Assembly: GCA_002306055.1 (NCBI GenBank)
Contig: DBRR01000042.1
Coordinates: forward strand, 1-22,658
Direction: 5' to 3'
From: Anaerolineaceae bacterium UBA1363
GTDB lineage: Bacteria; Chloroflexota; Anaerolineae; Anaerolineales; Anaerolineaceae
DNA length: 22,658 bases
Position 1 is the first letter of the stretch; each line of letters starts with the position of its first letter. Below are positions 7,513 through 15,912 of the stretch, in pieces. The notes beneath the pieces were generated by a model. The model saw only the letters and a program-made list of their open reading frames with translations, was not told where the DNA came from and did no database searches. Made by a program: the position numbers and the translations under genes.

Positions 7513-8541
7513 ATGACCATCGAAAAAACCGCAAGTGAAGTGAAACACCTCTATAAAAGTTTATCCTGGCAGTTATTAGAAGTTACAGAAAATGCGGCAA
7601 TTGCCGCCGCCCAGGCAGCAGGCCAGGGCGACAAGAACCTGGCGGATGCAGCAGCGGTGGATGCCATGCGGTCCGCACTCAATCGGATTCCGGGAGTATC
7701 GTGCAACATCAAGATCGGCGAAGGTGAACGTGACGACGCCCCGATGTTGTTTATTGGTGAGAAGATCGGTGAAGGGGATTTGAATATCGACATCGCGGTG
7801 GATCCACTCGAGAACACCAATGCCACCGCCAATCTCAATTCGGGGGCGGTTTGCGTGTTGGCAGCCGCGCCATCAGGCGGATTGATCCAGGCTTCGGATA
7901 CTTATATGGATAAACTTTGCGTTGGGAAAGACGCGGCAGATTACGTTGACATCCGTCTTGCACCTGAAGAAAATATCCGGCGACTGGCAAAAGCCCTTAA
8001 ACGACGCGACAACCGTGAGCTCACCATCACGGTACTCGACCGTCCTCGAAACGAAGAATTGATCAAGAGATTGCGTTCTACTGGAGCGAGAGTACGGTTG
8101 ATCTTGGACGGAGATTTGATGCCGAGCGTGTTTAGCTGTTTCAAAGGAGTAGGCGTGCATGCTGTCATGGGCATTGGCGCTGCGCCTGAAGGCGTCATCT
8201 CCGCAGCCGCGATCAAACTTCTGGGTGGCAAGATGCAGGCTATTTGGAAACCCAAGGATCAAGCAGATGAAGCGCGGTTGAGAAAGATGGGCGTGAGGCT
8301 CGGTGAGGTTTATACTCAGGATGACCTCGCGCCGGCAGACAACCTGATTTTCTGTGCCACCGCGGTCACACCGATCATGACAACCTCCAAAGCAGTCCTG
8401 GAAGGGGTCAGCTTCTTCCCGGGTGGGGCAAAGACCGACAGCCTTGTGATTACGCGAGGCTTTATGAACTTTGTCCCAACCACGCATGTGCTCGATCCGG
8501 TGGTGTTTGAAGAAGAAAAAAGTGAGTTTCGATTGTATTAA
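7513..8541 (+). CDS. glpX: Class II fructose-1,6-bisphosphatase (GlpX)
   Basis: This 342-residue enzyme hydrolyses fructose-1,6-bisphosphate to fructose-6-phosphate in gluconeogenesis, in the cytoplasm. Family signatures are IGEGERDDAPML (about residues 68-79), the metal-site block DIAVDPLENT (93-102), LDGDLMPS, and GIGAAPEGVISAAAIKLLGG. I chose the ATG at 7513 because AAGGAGAG sits just before it. A longer reading from a TTG at 7483 lacks a site. The core motif is normally DP(I/L)EGT; here Gly is replaced by Asn (Asn101), which is unusual at a conserved position. The next gene, gmd, follows after 45 bases on the same strand. Fructose-6-phosphate is the precursor of GDP-mannose, the substrate of Gmd, so the pairing makes metabolic sense. 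Confidence 0.9.
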   Translation: MTIEKTASEVKHLYKSLSWQLLEVTENAAIAAAQAAGQGDKNLADAAAVDAMRSALNRIPGVSCNIKIGEGERDDAPMLFIGEKIGEGDLNIDIAVDPLENTNATANLNSGAVCVLAAAPSGGLIQASDTYMDKLCVGKDAADYVDIRLAPEENIRRLAKALKRRDNRELTITVLDRPRNEELIKRLRSTGARVRLILDGDLMPSVFSCFKGVGVHAVMGIGAAPEGVISAAAIKLLGGKMQAIWKPKDQADEARLRKMGVRLGEVYTQDDLAPADNLIFCATAVTPIMTTSKAVLEGVSFFPGGAKTDSLVITRGFMNFVPTTHVLDPVVFEEEKSEFRLY

Positions 8542-8586
8542 GCAGCTGCGGTATACTAACTGTTCAATACAAGATCGAGGTGGCAC

Positions 8587-9657
8587 ATGAAGAAAGCAAT
8601 TATTACCGGCATCACCGGGCAGGATGGGTCATACCTGGCAGAACTCCTGCTGACCAAGGGCTATGAAGTCCATGGCATCATCCGTCGGGCGAGTACCTTC
8701 AACACGAAACGCATCGACCACCTCTACAAGGATCCCCACATCGTGAATGGCAGCGCAAGGTTGTTTTTGCATTATGGGGATATGGGTGCAACCGGAACTC
8801 TGGGCGATGTGATTTACGACACCAAGCCGGATGAAATTTATCATCTGGCGGCGCAAAGCCACGTGCGTGTATCTTTCGACATGCCAGAATATACAGCTGA
8901 TGTGACAGGTTTGGGCACCACGCGGATGCTCGAGGCAGTGCGCCGTCTTGGCAAAGGCACACGCTTTTACCAGGCCTCAACCAGTGAGTTATTTGGTTCT
9001 GCCACACCTCCACAGTCTGAAAAGACTCCATTCCACCCGCAGAGCCCCTATGCGGCTGCCAAACTCTACGCATATTGGATGGTCGAGAATTATCGTGTTG
9101 GTTATGGGATGTACACGGTCAATGGTATTTTGTTCAACCACGAGTCTCCCAGGCGCGGCGAGACATTCGTCACCCGCAAAATTACCCGGGCACTGGCCGC
9201 GATCATTGCCGGCAAGCAGGACAAACTTTTCCTGGGAAACCTTGAAGCCAAGCGCGACTGGGGTTATGCGCCAGAGTTTGTGGAGGCAATGCATTTACTG
9301 CTGCAGCAGGATGAGCCGGATGACTATGTGATCGGAACGGGTGAATCCCACTCTGTGAGAGATTTCCTGGATGAAGCCTTTGGCTATGCGGATATGGACT
9401 GGACGAGATATGTGGAAATTGATCCGCGCTACTTCCGCCCAACTGAGGTGGATTTCTTGCTGGCGGATCCGAGCAAAGCCAAAGCCAAGATCGGATGGTC
9501 GCCGAAAGTCAAGTTCCATGAACTTGTGCGGATCATGGTGGACGCGGATCTTGAACTGATGGGTTTGGCACATCCTGGAGAAGGCAAGAAGATCATCAAG
9601 GAACGCTTTGAAGGCTGGCACCGCTGGGAAGACCAGGTCAAAACGATGGATAAATAA
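8587..9657 (+). CDS. gmd: GDP-mannose 4,6-dehydratase
   Basis: This 356-residue enzyme of the extended short-chain dehydrogenase family converts GDP-D-mannose to GDP-4-keto-6-deoxy-D-mannose, the precursor of GDP-fucose, GDP-rhamnose and related surface sugars. The NADP-binding motif GITGQDG is at residues 8-14. The catalytic set is Thr132/Glu134 in STSELFG and Tyr155/Lys159 in YAAAK. The stretch FNHESPRRGETFVTRKI and the RDWGYAPEFVEAM block are typical of Gmd. A GAGGTGG site precedes the ATG. No 4-reductase or epimerase (fcl, rmd) lies in the window, so the final sugar is unknown. It probably shares a transcript with glpX; a TATACT at 8553 might add a weak internal promoter. Confidence 0.95.
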   Translation: MKKAIITGITGQDGSYLAELLLTKGYEVHGIIRRASTFNTKRIDHLYKDPHIVNGSARLFLHYGDMGATGTLGDVIYDTKPDEIYHLAAQSHVRVSFDMPEYTADVTGLGTTRMLEAVRRLGKGTRFYQASTSELFGSATPPQSEKTPFHPQSPYAAAKLYAYWMVENYRVGYGMYTVNGILFNHESPRRGETFVTRKITRALAAIIAGKQDKLFLGNLEAKRDWGYAPEFVEAMHLLLQQDEPDDYVIGTGESHSVRDFLDEAFGYADMDWTRYVEIDPRYFRPTEVDFLLADPSKAKAKIGWSPKVKFHELVRIMVDADLELMGLAHPGEGKKIIKERFEGWHRWEDQVKTMDK

Positions 9658-9661
9658 TCTG

Positions 9662-9690
9662 TCGACCATAGTAGAATATGGTAATATAAG
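9662..9690 (+). promoter_or_regulatory. Candidate promoter of the valS T-box transcript
   Basis: TCGACC (9662-9667) and TATAAG (9685-9690) are separated by 17 bases, just after the gmd stop and just before the T-box stem I. The match is partial, and an overlapping TAATAT at 9682-9687 is an alternative -10. Confidence 0.4.
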
Positions 9691-9927
9691 TAAACGCGGA
9701 GTAGTAACCCTGGACGGCACTGACAGAGAAAGGCAGAAGTGTTGAGAATGCCTGCAGGAAGCAAAGGGGCGAAGTCGCCGCGAGAGATTGGCTGAAGAAA
9801 CCTGCAAAGGGATTAGACCAGCCCGGGAGAGCCCGTTAGCGCTCAACCCAAGTGCGATCCAATTGGATCGAATTGAGGTGGTACCACGGAAGATAACTTT
9901 CGTCCTCAGCGGACGAAAGTTTTTATT
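9691..9927 (+). promoter_or_regulatory. T-box riboswitch, valine (GUC specifier)
   Basis: This is a leader of about 235 bases that senses uncharged tRNA-Val and controls valS by antitermination. Stem I closes with CGCGG (9695-9699) against CCGCG (9778-9782). The 5' strand of its internal loop has AGTAGTA (9700-9706), and the opposite strand reads GAA-GTC-G, placing a GTC valine codon at 9774-9776 in the specifier position. An upper helix pairs CCC (9708-9710) with GGG. The conserved T-box, AATTGAGGTGGTACCACGG (9871-9889), contains the TGGT that pairs with the tRNA acceptor end. TGAGG (9874-9878) can pair with CCTCA (9904-9908) to form the antiterminator, which excludes the terminator. The specifier and the downstream gene agree. 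Confidence 0.93.
9895..9927 (+). terminator. Regulated terminator of the T-box leader
   Basis: A perfect 11-bp stem, AACTTTCGTCC (9895-9905) with GGACGAAAGTT (9911-9921), has a 5-base loop and a T-rich tail. Its 5' strand overlaps the antiterminator pairing region, as expected for a T-box switch. Confidence 0.92.
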
Positions 9928-9947
9928 TAAGGATCGAGAGGTGTTGG

Positions 9948-12635
9948 ATGACTGAATTGCCGAAAACGTATGACTTTAGAGAGTATGAACAAAAAATCTA
10001 CCGGGTTTGGGAAGAGAAGGGCTATTTCAAGCCGACAAATGACCCGAACCTGCCAGGGCACGATCCGAACGTGGAGCCGTTTGTGATCGTTATCCCTCCT
10101 CCGAATGTCACCGGTGCCTTGCATCTGGGGCATCCTTTGTTCGTGGCGACAGAGGACATCATGATCCGCTATCATCGTATGAAAGGTGAGCCGACCCTGT
10201 GGGTGCCTGGGACCGACCATGCTGGGATTGCCACGCAGTTGCAAGTGGAAAATATGCTGCGCAAGGAAGGGACCTCCCGCGAAGCCTTGGGACGCGAAGC
10301 GTTTGAAGCCCGCGTTTGGCAGTGGAAAGAAAAGTACGGCGGCGAGATCATCAACCAACTCAGAAGGTTGGGTGCCTCCTGTGATTGGGACCGGGAGCGT
10401 TTTACGCTGGACGAGGGACTATCCCGGGCTGTCAGGGAAGCTTTCGTGCAGTTGTATGAAAAAGGACTCATCTATCAAGGTCCGCGTATGATTAACTGGT
10501 CGCCTGGTCTGCAGACGGCTGTCTCTGACCTTGAAGTGGAATACTCGGAGGAACAAGGCAAGCTCTATTATTTCAAATATATGCTGGCTGATGGCAGTGG
10601 GGACTACATCCCTGTAGCCACCACCCGCCCGGAGACCATTCCAGGGGATACAGCTGTGGCAGTGCATCCAGAGGATGAACGCTACGCACGGTTTGTTGGA
10701 AAAAAGGTGATCGTTCCAATCCTGGGCAGGGAAATTCCAGTGGTTGCAGATGAGTACGTAACCAAGGACTTTGGCACGGGCGCACTCAAGATCACCCCAG
10801 GGCACGATCCGCACGACTACGAAATTGGTCAACGTCACAACCTGGCTTTAATCAACATCATGAACAAAAATGCCACATTGAATGAGAATGCCGGCAAATA
10901 CGCAGGCATGGAACGCTTTGAGGCCCGCACAGCAATCTGGGAAGACATGACAGAAGCAGGTTTGGTGCTTAAAGAAGAGCCTTACCTGATGAATGTTCCG
11001 CGTTCTCAAAGGGGAGGGGAAATTGTTGAACCGCTGGTCTCGACGCAGTGGTTTGTGAAGATGGACAGCCTGGCAGCGATGGCAGCTGATTCAGTCCGGA
11101 AAGGCGAAATTACTTTTGTACCTGATCGTTTCACGAAGGTGTTCCTGAACTGGATGGACAACATCCAGGATTGGTGTATCAGCCGGCAGTTGTGGTGGGG
11201 GCATCGCATCCCGGTCTGGTATTGCCAGGATTGTCACGAAGTGATCGTCTCACGTGAAGATCCCAACGTGTGTCCCAAATGCGGTTCGCACAATCTGCAG
11301 CAGGATCCGGACGTGTTGGATACCTGGTTCTCGTCAGGTCTTTGGCCTTTCTCGGTCTTTGGCTGGCCGGAAGAAACACCTGATCTGCGTTACTTCTACC
11401 CTACCAGTGTGCTGGAGACCGGGTACGACATCATCTTCTTCTGGGTTGCACGCATGGTCATGGACGGGCTTTTCTTCACCGGCAAGGTGCCCTTCCATAC
11501 CGTTTACCTGCACGGCATGGTGCGCGACGATAAGGGACAGAAGATGAGCAAGACCAAGAACAACGTCATCGATCCGCTGGTTTTGATGGACGAATATGGC
11601 ACAGATGCGCTTCGGTTCTCGCTGGTGGTTGGGTCCAGCCCGGGCAATGACCAGAATGTTGGCGTAAAGAAAGTGGAGGGGAACCGAAACTTTGCCAACA
11701 AAGTGTGGAATATTGGTCGCTTTGTGATCAATGCCGTCAACAAGGTTGAAGTACCCATAAAAGCCAAACCGGAATGGACATTGGCTGATTCCTGGATCTG
11801 GGCACGTGCCAAGCAGACCGTCAACAGCGTCAATAACCTGTTTGAAACATACCAGTTTGGAGAAGCCGGTCGACAGGTGTATGAATTTTTATGGAACGAT
11901 TTTGCCGACTGGTATTTGGAAGCCTCCAAGAGGCAGTTGGCGGAAGGCGGCGACCGGGCTGGGTATACTGCCATCGTGTTAGCAGATGTGCTTGGATTAA
12001 TGCTGCGCTTGCTGCATCCTTTTACACCCTTCGTGACTGAAGCGCTTTATGGTTATTTGAAAGAAGCTTGTGAGACCAATCAGTACATCTACAATCCTGA
12101 GCGAAATTGGGAGGAGCACCTGATCGTAGCCCGTTGGCCGGAACGTATGCCTCACGAGGATTGGGAAGACGCTGCGGTAAAGGATTTCGAATTGGTACAG
12201 GAAATCGTGCGAACAATCCGTAACCTGCGTTCGGAATTCAAGATCGAACCGAGTAAAACCATCGACGCAATCCTGGTCAGTGAGAGTAAAACCGATTTTC
12301 TACGGCAGAATCAGCATTTGTTGGTCGATTTAGCCGGTCTTAACGAGGCTGGTCTGGAAATCCTTCCAAACAAACCTCAAACCGAGGGTTTGACGGTTGT
12401 GGTAATCGAGGATATCGAGATCTACCTTGACTTAAGTGCTGGCGGTGACAGCCAGCTTGACCGCGAGCGGCTCGAGAAAGAACTGGCGGAAGCGGAAAGC
12501 CAGATAGAGCGCCTTGAGAAACTGCTTGCTTCGCCATTCGCCCAGAAAGCGCCTGAGAAGGTGGTGCAGGTCGAAAGGGAAAAGCTCGAAGGTTATCGGG
12601 CAAGTGCAATCAAACTGCGCGAAAGATTGAGGTAA
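9948..12635 (+). CDS. valS: Valyl-tRNA synthetase
   Basis: This 895-residue class I aminoacyl-tRNA synthetase charges tRNA-Val in the cytoplasm. The HIGH motif appears as HLGH (residues 59-62) in PPPNVTGALHLGHP, and the KMSKS loop as KMSKT (532-536). The CP1 editing insertion is present between them (ATTRPETIPGDTAVAVHP). A Cys-rich zinc-ribbon-like element with CQDC and CPKCG lies near residues 427-446. The C-terminal segment from about 825 is a charged coiled coil (RERLEKELAEAESQIERLEKL) that in ValS contacts the tRNA. An AGAGG site precedes the ATG. The gene stands alone behind its T-box leader and ends at a shared terminator. Length and motifs are normal. Confidence 0.98.
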   Translation: MTELPKTYDFREYEQKIYRVWEEKGYFKPTNDPNLPGHDPNVEPFVIVIPPPNVTGALHLGHPLFVATEDIMIRYHRMKGEPTLWVPGTDHAGIATQLQVENMLRKEGTSREALGREAFEARVWQWKEKYGGEIINQLRRLGASCDWDRERFTLDEGLSRAVREAFVQLYEKGLIYQGPRMINWSPGLQTAVSDLEVEYSEEQGKLYYFKYMLADGSGDYIPVATTRPETIPGDTAVAVHPEDERYARFVGKKVIVPILGREIPVVADEYVTKDFGTGALKITPGHDPHDYEIGQRHNLALINIMNKNATLNENAGKYAGMERFEARTAIWEDMTEAGLVLKEEPYLMNVPRSQRGGEIVEPLVSTQWFVKMDSLAAMAADSVRKGEITFVPDRFTKVFLNWMDNIQDWCISRQLWWGHRIPVWYCQDCHEVIVSREDPNVCPKCGSHNLQQDPDVLDTWFSSGLWPFSVFGWPEETPDLRYFYPTSVLETGYDIIFFWVARMVMDGLFFTGKVPFHTVYLHGMVRDDKGQKMSKTKNNVIDPLVLMDEYGTDALRFSLVVGSSPGNDQNVGVKKVEGNRNFANKVWNIGRFVINAVNKVEVPIKAKPEWTLADSWIWARAKQTVNSVNNLFETYQFGEAGRQVYEFLWNDFADWYLEASKRQLAEGGDRAGYTAIVLADVLGLMLRLLHPFTPFVTEALYGYLKEACETNQYIYNPERNWEEHLIVARWPERMPHEDWEDAAVKDFELVQEIVRTIRNLRSEFKIEPSKTIDAILVSESKTDFLRQNQHLLVDLAGLNEAGLEILPNKPQTEGLTVVVIEDIEIYLDLSAGGDSQLDRERLEKELAEAESQIERLEKLLASPFAQKAPEKVVQVEREKLEGYRASAIKLRERLR

Positions 12636-12638
12636 AAG

Positions 12639-12673
12639 AGAGCCTCCCTGAGAATAGATCGGGAGGCTTTTTT
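12639..12673. terminator. Bidirectional terminator shared by valS and the convergent gene
   Basis: AGCCTCCC (12641-12648) pairs with GGGAGGCT (12661-12668) around a 12-base loop. A T-run (12668-12673) follows on the + strand, and a CTCTTTT tail on the - strand. It lies between the valS stop and the stop of the convergent gene at 12673. Confidence 0.88.
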
Positions 12674-14385
12674 CATTGCAGACGAAGCTTCTCGAGCATG
12701 ATGATGCGTTTGAGGATTGCGATCGAGACCGCATAGGTTGAATCCATGCCAAAGTAGGAGAGACTGCCAGCGCCGAGGTTCTTCCCCTTGGAGTAGGGTG
12801 TGTCGGAAACGTAGTGCAGGATGCCCAAATCGAAGGGCACACCGTAAAGGTTGACGATTTCATCGATAGGATGTCTCTGCGGGCGGAAAAGCTCATAGAT
12901 GGCAGAAAGATACGGACCAGCTTCCATTTCGACGTCAGTATAGCCCTCACGATATACAACGTCGAGCACATTTCTATTTTGCAGGAAGGTGCCCATGACT
13001 GAGACGGCTTTTTGGTTGTCCAGCACAGTACCAAAGTTGAGATTAGGGGCAATATCTGCCGCTGAGAAGTTGTTATTGAAGAGGTAGGTGTTGCGGGAAT
13101 GCTCATCGTAGACCACATTTGGCAGGATCACGTCTCCACGGACACCATTCAAACTGGCAGCTTTACCCATGATGTAGATGCCAAGTATTCTGATACTGTT
13201 TTCAGCAATTTTTGTCAGCAGGTTGTAAGCGGCGAAACCAAGCGGATAGTCAATATTTAATATAATCGCGTCACTGTCCTGCAAAAAAGCGAGATGGGAG
13301 CTGTCGCCTTCAGGAACCAGACGGGGGTCAATAGTGTTTGGATTGAGCTTGTTAAGCTCCATCACATTGGCTTCCACATCAAAACTGTGGACGCTGCTGA
13401 GGCGGGTGATGCCGCGATCCTCTTCAAAGGCAATTTGCTCAGCTGCCAGTGAGCTCTCAGGGTGGGCGGAAAGATACTTACGCATGGCATAGTAGAAAAA
13501 GTTTTCCTGGCTGGCCTTATTGGCTTCCTGCTGCAATTCTTCCCACTCAGCCTGTAAAGAAGGCTCGTCTTCCTGGATGAAGTTGAGCAATTCAGCGCGT
13601 TTGGTCAGTGAAAAACCGGAAAGCAGGTTGGCAAGGCTGTGGGTGTTGGATGAGACAAAGTAGATCGGACGCTTGGTCACAGCAGGCAAATGGGATTCAA
13701 TATTAGTCCACCAAATCTCAGTCGCTTTGCGGTAGTCATTGAGGGAACCACTGACCAATTGAACCGTGAGGTCGCTTGTCGCTGATGCAATCCTGGACAT
13801 ATGACTATAGAAGTTGTCGCCCATCAAGGTGTAAAGACGTGCCAGGTCTTCCTCTTTGATCTGAAGATGCCTGGCGAGTTGTTGGAAACTCTGCGGGTCA
13901 GCAGGAGTCGCAGAAACAAGCAGCCCTTCGGGGAGGGCGTTCAACAGGAAGTGCAGTTTGTTCCATTCGATCTGCAGGGTGGTCAGGGCGGGAATGACAT
14001 CATCAATATCGGAACGGGAGGCAATGTAACATGCCAGAATCTGACCTCCGTCGTAAAAACAGCGCCGGCGGCGGGCCCTCGCGCTCACTTCCTGCCAGGT
14101 TTCTACATCACCATAACCATAACTGGCCAGGTTAGCTGCGGACTGACCAAGAATGACTTTCTTCACATCAAAAATGACTTCCGGCAAGCGTAATAGGGTA
14201 TACACCAGAGCGGAAATATCCGGGGAGTCCTCACGGGATTTTGTTTGAAGGGAAGAATTCATCCCGGCGTGCACCTCTTCGAGGGTGCGGATGTGTACCT
14301 CGTTGGAGGAGCGCAGCAAGGAGTAGATAGTGCGCAGGTAGAGGTCAATTTCTTCGGATGATCGGACTGGAACGGTTCTTTCCAT
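12673..14385 (-). CDS. Unrecognised 570-aa protein with nucleoside-phosphorylase-like C-terminus
   Basis: I do not recognise the full-length family. The first 350 residues are mostly helical in character, with an Arg-rich patch (SARARRRRCFYDGG), and match nothing I know. From about residue 370 the order of motifs resembles the purine-nucleoside phosphorylase/nucleosidase superfamily. A GYPL-like NIDYPLGFAAYNLL comes first, then MGKAASLNGVRGDVILP (GD at 417-418), VEMEAGPYL (Glu488), and HYVSDTPY (Asp528). In that superfamily the Glu binds the ribose and the SD Asp contacts the base. This is motif-level inference only. There is no signal peptide and no membrane segment, so it should be cytoplasmic. 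I chose the ATG at 14385 because a longer frame from 14451 begins inside the -35 box. It is monocistronic, with its own promoter and the terminator shared with valS. Confidence 0.75.
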   Translation of the reverse strand: MERTVPVRSSEEIDLYLRTIYSLLRSSNEVHIRTLEEVHAGMNSSLQTKSREDSPDISALVYTLLRLPEVIFDVKKVILGQSAANLASYGYGDVETWQEVSARARRRRCFYDGGQILACYIASRSDIDDVIPALTTLQIEWNKLHFLLNALPEGLLVSATPADPQSFQQLARHLQIKEEDLARLYTLMGDNFYSHMSRIASATSDLTVQLVSGSLNDYRKATEIWWTNIESHLPAVTKRPIYFVSSNTHSLANLLSGFSLTKRAELLNFIQEDEPSLQAEWEELQQEANKASQENFFYYAMRKYLSAHPESSLAAEQIAFEEDRGITRLSSVHSFDVEANVMELNKLNPNTIDPRLVPEGDSSHLAFLQDSDAIILNIDYPLGFAAYNLLTKIAENSIRILGIYIMGKAASLNGVRGDVILPNVVYDEHSRNTYLFNNNFSAADIAPNLNFGTVLDNQKAVSVMGTFLQNRNVLDVVYREGYTDVEMEAGPYLSAIYELFRPQRHPIDEIVNLYGVPFDLGILHYVSDTPYSKGKNLGAGSLSYFGMDSTYAVSIAILKRIIMLEKLRLQ

Positions 14386-14423
14386 AGCGTATTTGCCTTT
14401 TTTTGCTAAAATGATTTGTAGAA

Positions 14424-14451
14424 ATTCTATCACGGTGATGATTACAGGCAA
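14424..14451 (-). promoter_or_regulatory. Promoter of the 570-aa unknown gene
   Basis: On the - strand, TTGCCT (14446-14451) and TAGAAT (14424-14429) are spaced by 16 bases. Transcription would start near 14417, giving a leader of about 32 bases. Confidence 0.6.
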
Positions 14452-14458
14452 CCTCCCT

Positions 14459-14464
14459 TATAAT
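14459..14464 (+). promoter_or_regulatory. -10 element of the rsmI promoter
   Basis: A perfect TATAAT lies 46 bases before the rsmI ATG. No good -35 box is visible at 16-18 bases. It lies back to back with the divergent promoter of the 570-residue gene, so the two could compete for polymerase. Confidence 0.45.
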
Positions 14465-14510
14465 ACACACATCAAATTGCCTCGGTACTAAGCGTTGGAA
14501 GTGAGATTGT

Positions 14511-15203
14511 ATGCTCTACCTTGTTGCAACACCAATTGGAAATTTAGGGGATATCACCTACCGCGCGGTGGAGGTCCTGAAGAGTGTGGACCTGATCGCT
14601 TCGGAGGACAGTCGCAAGTCGAGCATTTTGTTGAATCACTACGGCATCAGCAAACCTCAGACCGCATTGAACAACTTCAATGAACGAAAAGTAGTCCCAA
14701 AACTCATTGAACGGCTCGAACGCGGCGAAACCATCGCCTTGATCACCAGCGCGGGCACACCCGGGATCTCTGATCCGGGATACCTTTTGGTGCACGCGGC
14801 ATTAAAAGCTGAAATTGCGGTGGAAGTGATCCCAGGGCCATCTGCAGTCATCACAGCTCTCACATTGGCGGACTTACCTCTTCACAGTTTCACTTTCAAG
14901 GGCTTTCCACCGAATAAAGAAGGTCCGCGAAAGCGATTTATTGCGATGGAGGCCCAAAATCCCCACACTCTGGTTTTTTACGAAAGCCCATACCGCCTGG
15001 TGGCTTTCCTGAGGAACGCTTTGGAAGTCCTGGGTGACAGGCGGGCAGTGGTGGCTAACGACTTAACCAAAAAGTTTGAGCGTATTTTGAGAGGGAACCT
15101 CACGGAGATCATCCCGATCATTGAAAACGCCCCCATCAAGGGTGAGTTTGTGGTCTGCATTGCTGGTTTTGAGGAACCAAAGGCTAAAAGCCTATCGGAC
15201 TGA
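14511..15203 (+). CDS. rsmI: 16S rRNA 2'-O-ribose C1402 methyltransferase RsmI
   Basis: This 230-residue SAM-dependent methyltransferase of the tetrapyrrole-methylase fold, by family, methylates the 2'-OH of C1402 in the decoding site of 16S rRNA. Visible motifs are LVATPIGN (residues 4-11), SEDSRKSSILLNHYGI (31-46), SAGTPGISDPGY (80-91) and FYESPYR. The family usually has SDAGTP, so the Asp is replaced here by Ser80. Many RsmI proteins are about 280 residues; this one ends early and lacks the usual C-terminal extension, as does the second copy at 21781-22482. The stop overlaps the convergent transporter gene by 20 bases. This copy is closer to the canonical family than the second copy and is probably the housekeeping enzyme. 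Confidence 0.93.
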   Translation: MLYLVATPIGNLGDITYRAVEVLKSVDLIASEDSRKSSILLNHYGISKPQTALNNFNERKVVPKLIERLERGETIALITSAGTPGISDPGYLLVHAALKAEIAVEVIPGPSAVITALTLADLPLHSFTFKGFPPNKEGPRKRFIAMEAQNPHTLVFYESPYRLVAFLRNALEVLGDRRAVVANDLTKKFERILRGNLTEIIPIIENAPIKGEFVVCIAGFEEPKAKSLSD

Positions 15204-15912
15204 GGTCGGATAGATCTGAGTAGATATCAACACCTTCGGCATGCTTGAGTTTGTTGACAATCTTATAGGTTGCTGGGGTGAAGAGGACCTCAACCAGGAC
15301 TTTGAAGATGTAATTGGTCAGGGTCAGCGACCAGAACAATTCACGTGGAAACACACCGGTGAGCGTTGCGACGGCTACAAAGATGAGGCTGTCGACGAAT
15401 TCGCCAATGATGGTGCTGGAGATCGTGCGAACCCAGAGAAATTTTCCCTTAGTAAACGATTTCATGAATGCCATCACAGCGGCATTTGAAAAACTACCGA
15501 ATAGGTATCCCAGAATGCTGGAGAGGACAATTCCACCAAAACTGACACCACCTAAAACTAAATCGAAAGCAGATTGACCAACAGTTTGCTGCCAGGTGGC
15601 TTCGCCAGGCAGCAGGCGGATGAGCAGAAACATCAAGAAACTGAATACCAGGGCGCCAAAACCAAGCCAAATCACACGCCTGGAACGCGAATACCCATAG
15701 ACTTCCGTTAGGACATCGCCAAAAATGTAGGCAAAAGGAAAAAACACCGTTCCGGCATCAAACGCCATGCGGACCTTGCCGAGCGAAAATCCCCAGTCGA
15801 TAATCTTGGCAGATGATGCAAAGTTTGAAAGGATCAGGATTACCGCAAAACTGACTGTGACAATGTCCAAATATTTGAAATTGTGGCGTTGTTCTTTTTG
15901 TTCCAAAATCAT
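15184..15912 (-). CDS. yhhQ: Queuosine-precursor transporter family protein (YhhQ/VUT)
   Basis: This 242-residue integral membrane protein has about six hydrophobic segments. The family signatures are FPFAYIFGDVLTEVYGY (around residue 58) and RTISSTIIGEFVDSLIF (around residue 160), characteristic of the YhhQ family, which imports queuosine precursors such as preQ1 or preQ0. This would feed a TGT enzyme, and a TGT-family gene lies 5 kb away. The GGAG site ends only one base before the ATG at 15912, but 7 bases before a TTG two codons later (15906), so translation may really start at that TTG. The last 20 bases overlap the end of rsmI on the other strand. Substrate assignment rests on the family only. 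Confidence 0.88.
   Translation of the reverse strand: MILEQKEQRHNFKYLDIVTVSFAVILILSNFASSAKIIDWGFSLGKVRMAFDAGTVFFPFAYIFGDVLTEVYGYSRSRRVIWLGFGALVFSFLMFLLIRLLPGEATWQQTVGQSAFDLVLGGVSFGGIVLSSILGYLFGSFSNAAVMAFMKSFTKGKFLWVRTISSTIIGEFVDSLIFVAVATLTGVFPRELFWSLTLTNYIFKVLVEVLFTPATYKIVNKLKHAEGVDIYSDLSDLSPIGF

Noticed and set aside
7873..8586. 237-codon frame on the - strand opposite glpX
   Set aside because: No recognisable motif and the + strand encodes a clear fructose bisphosphatase across the same bases.
9295..9846. 183-codon - strand frame spanning the end of gmd and the T-box leader
   Set aside because: It overlaps the structured T-box RNA and conserved Gmd codons; nothing in the translation resembles a protein family.
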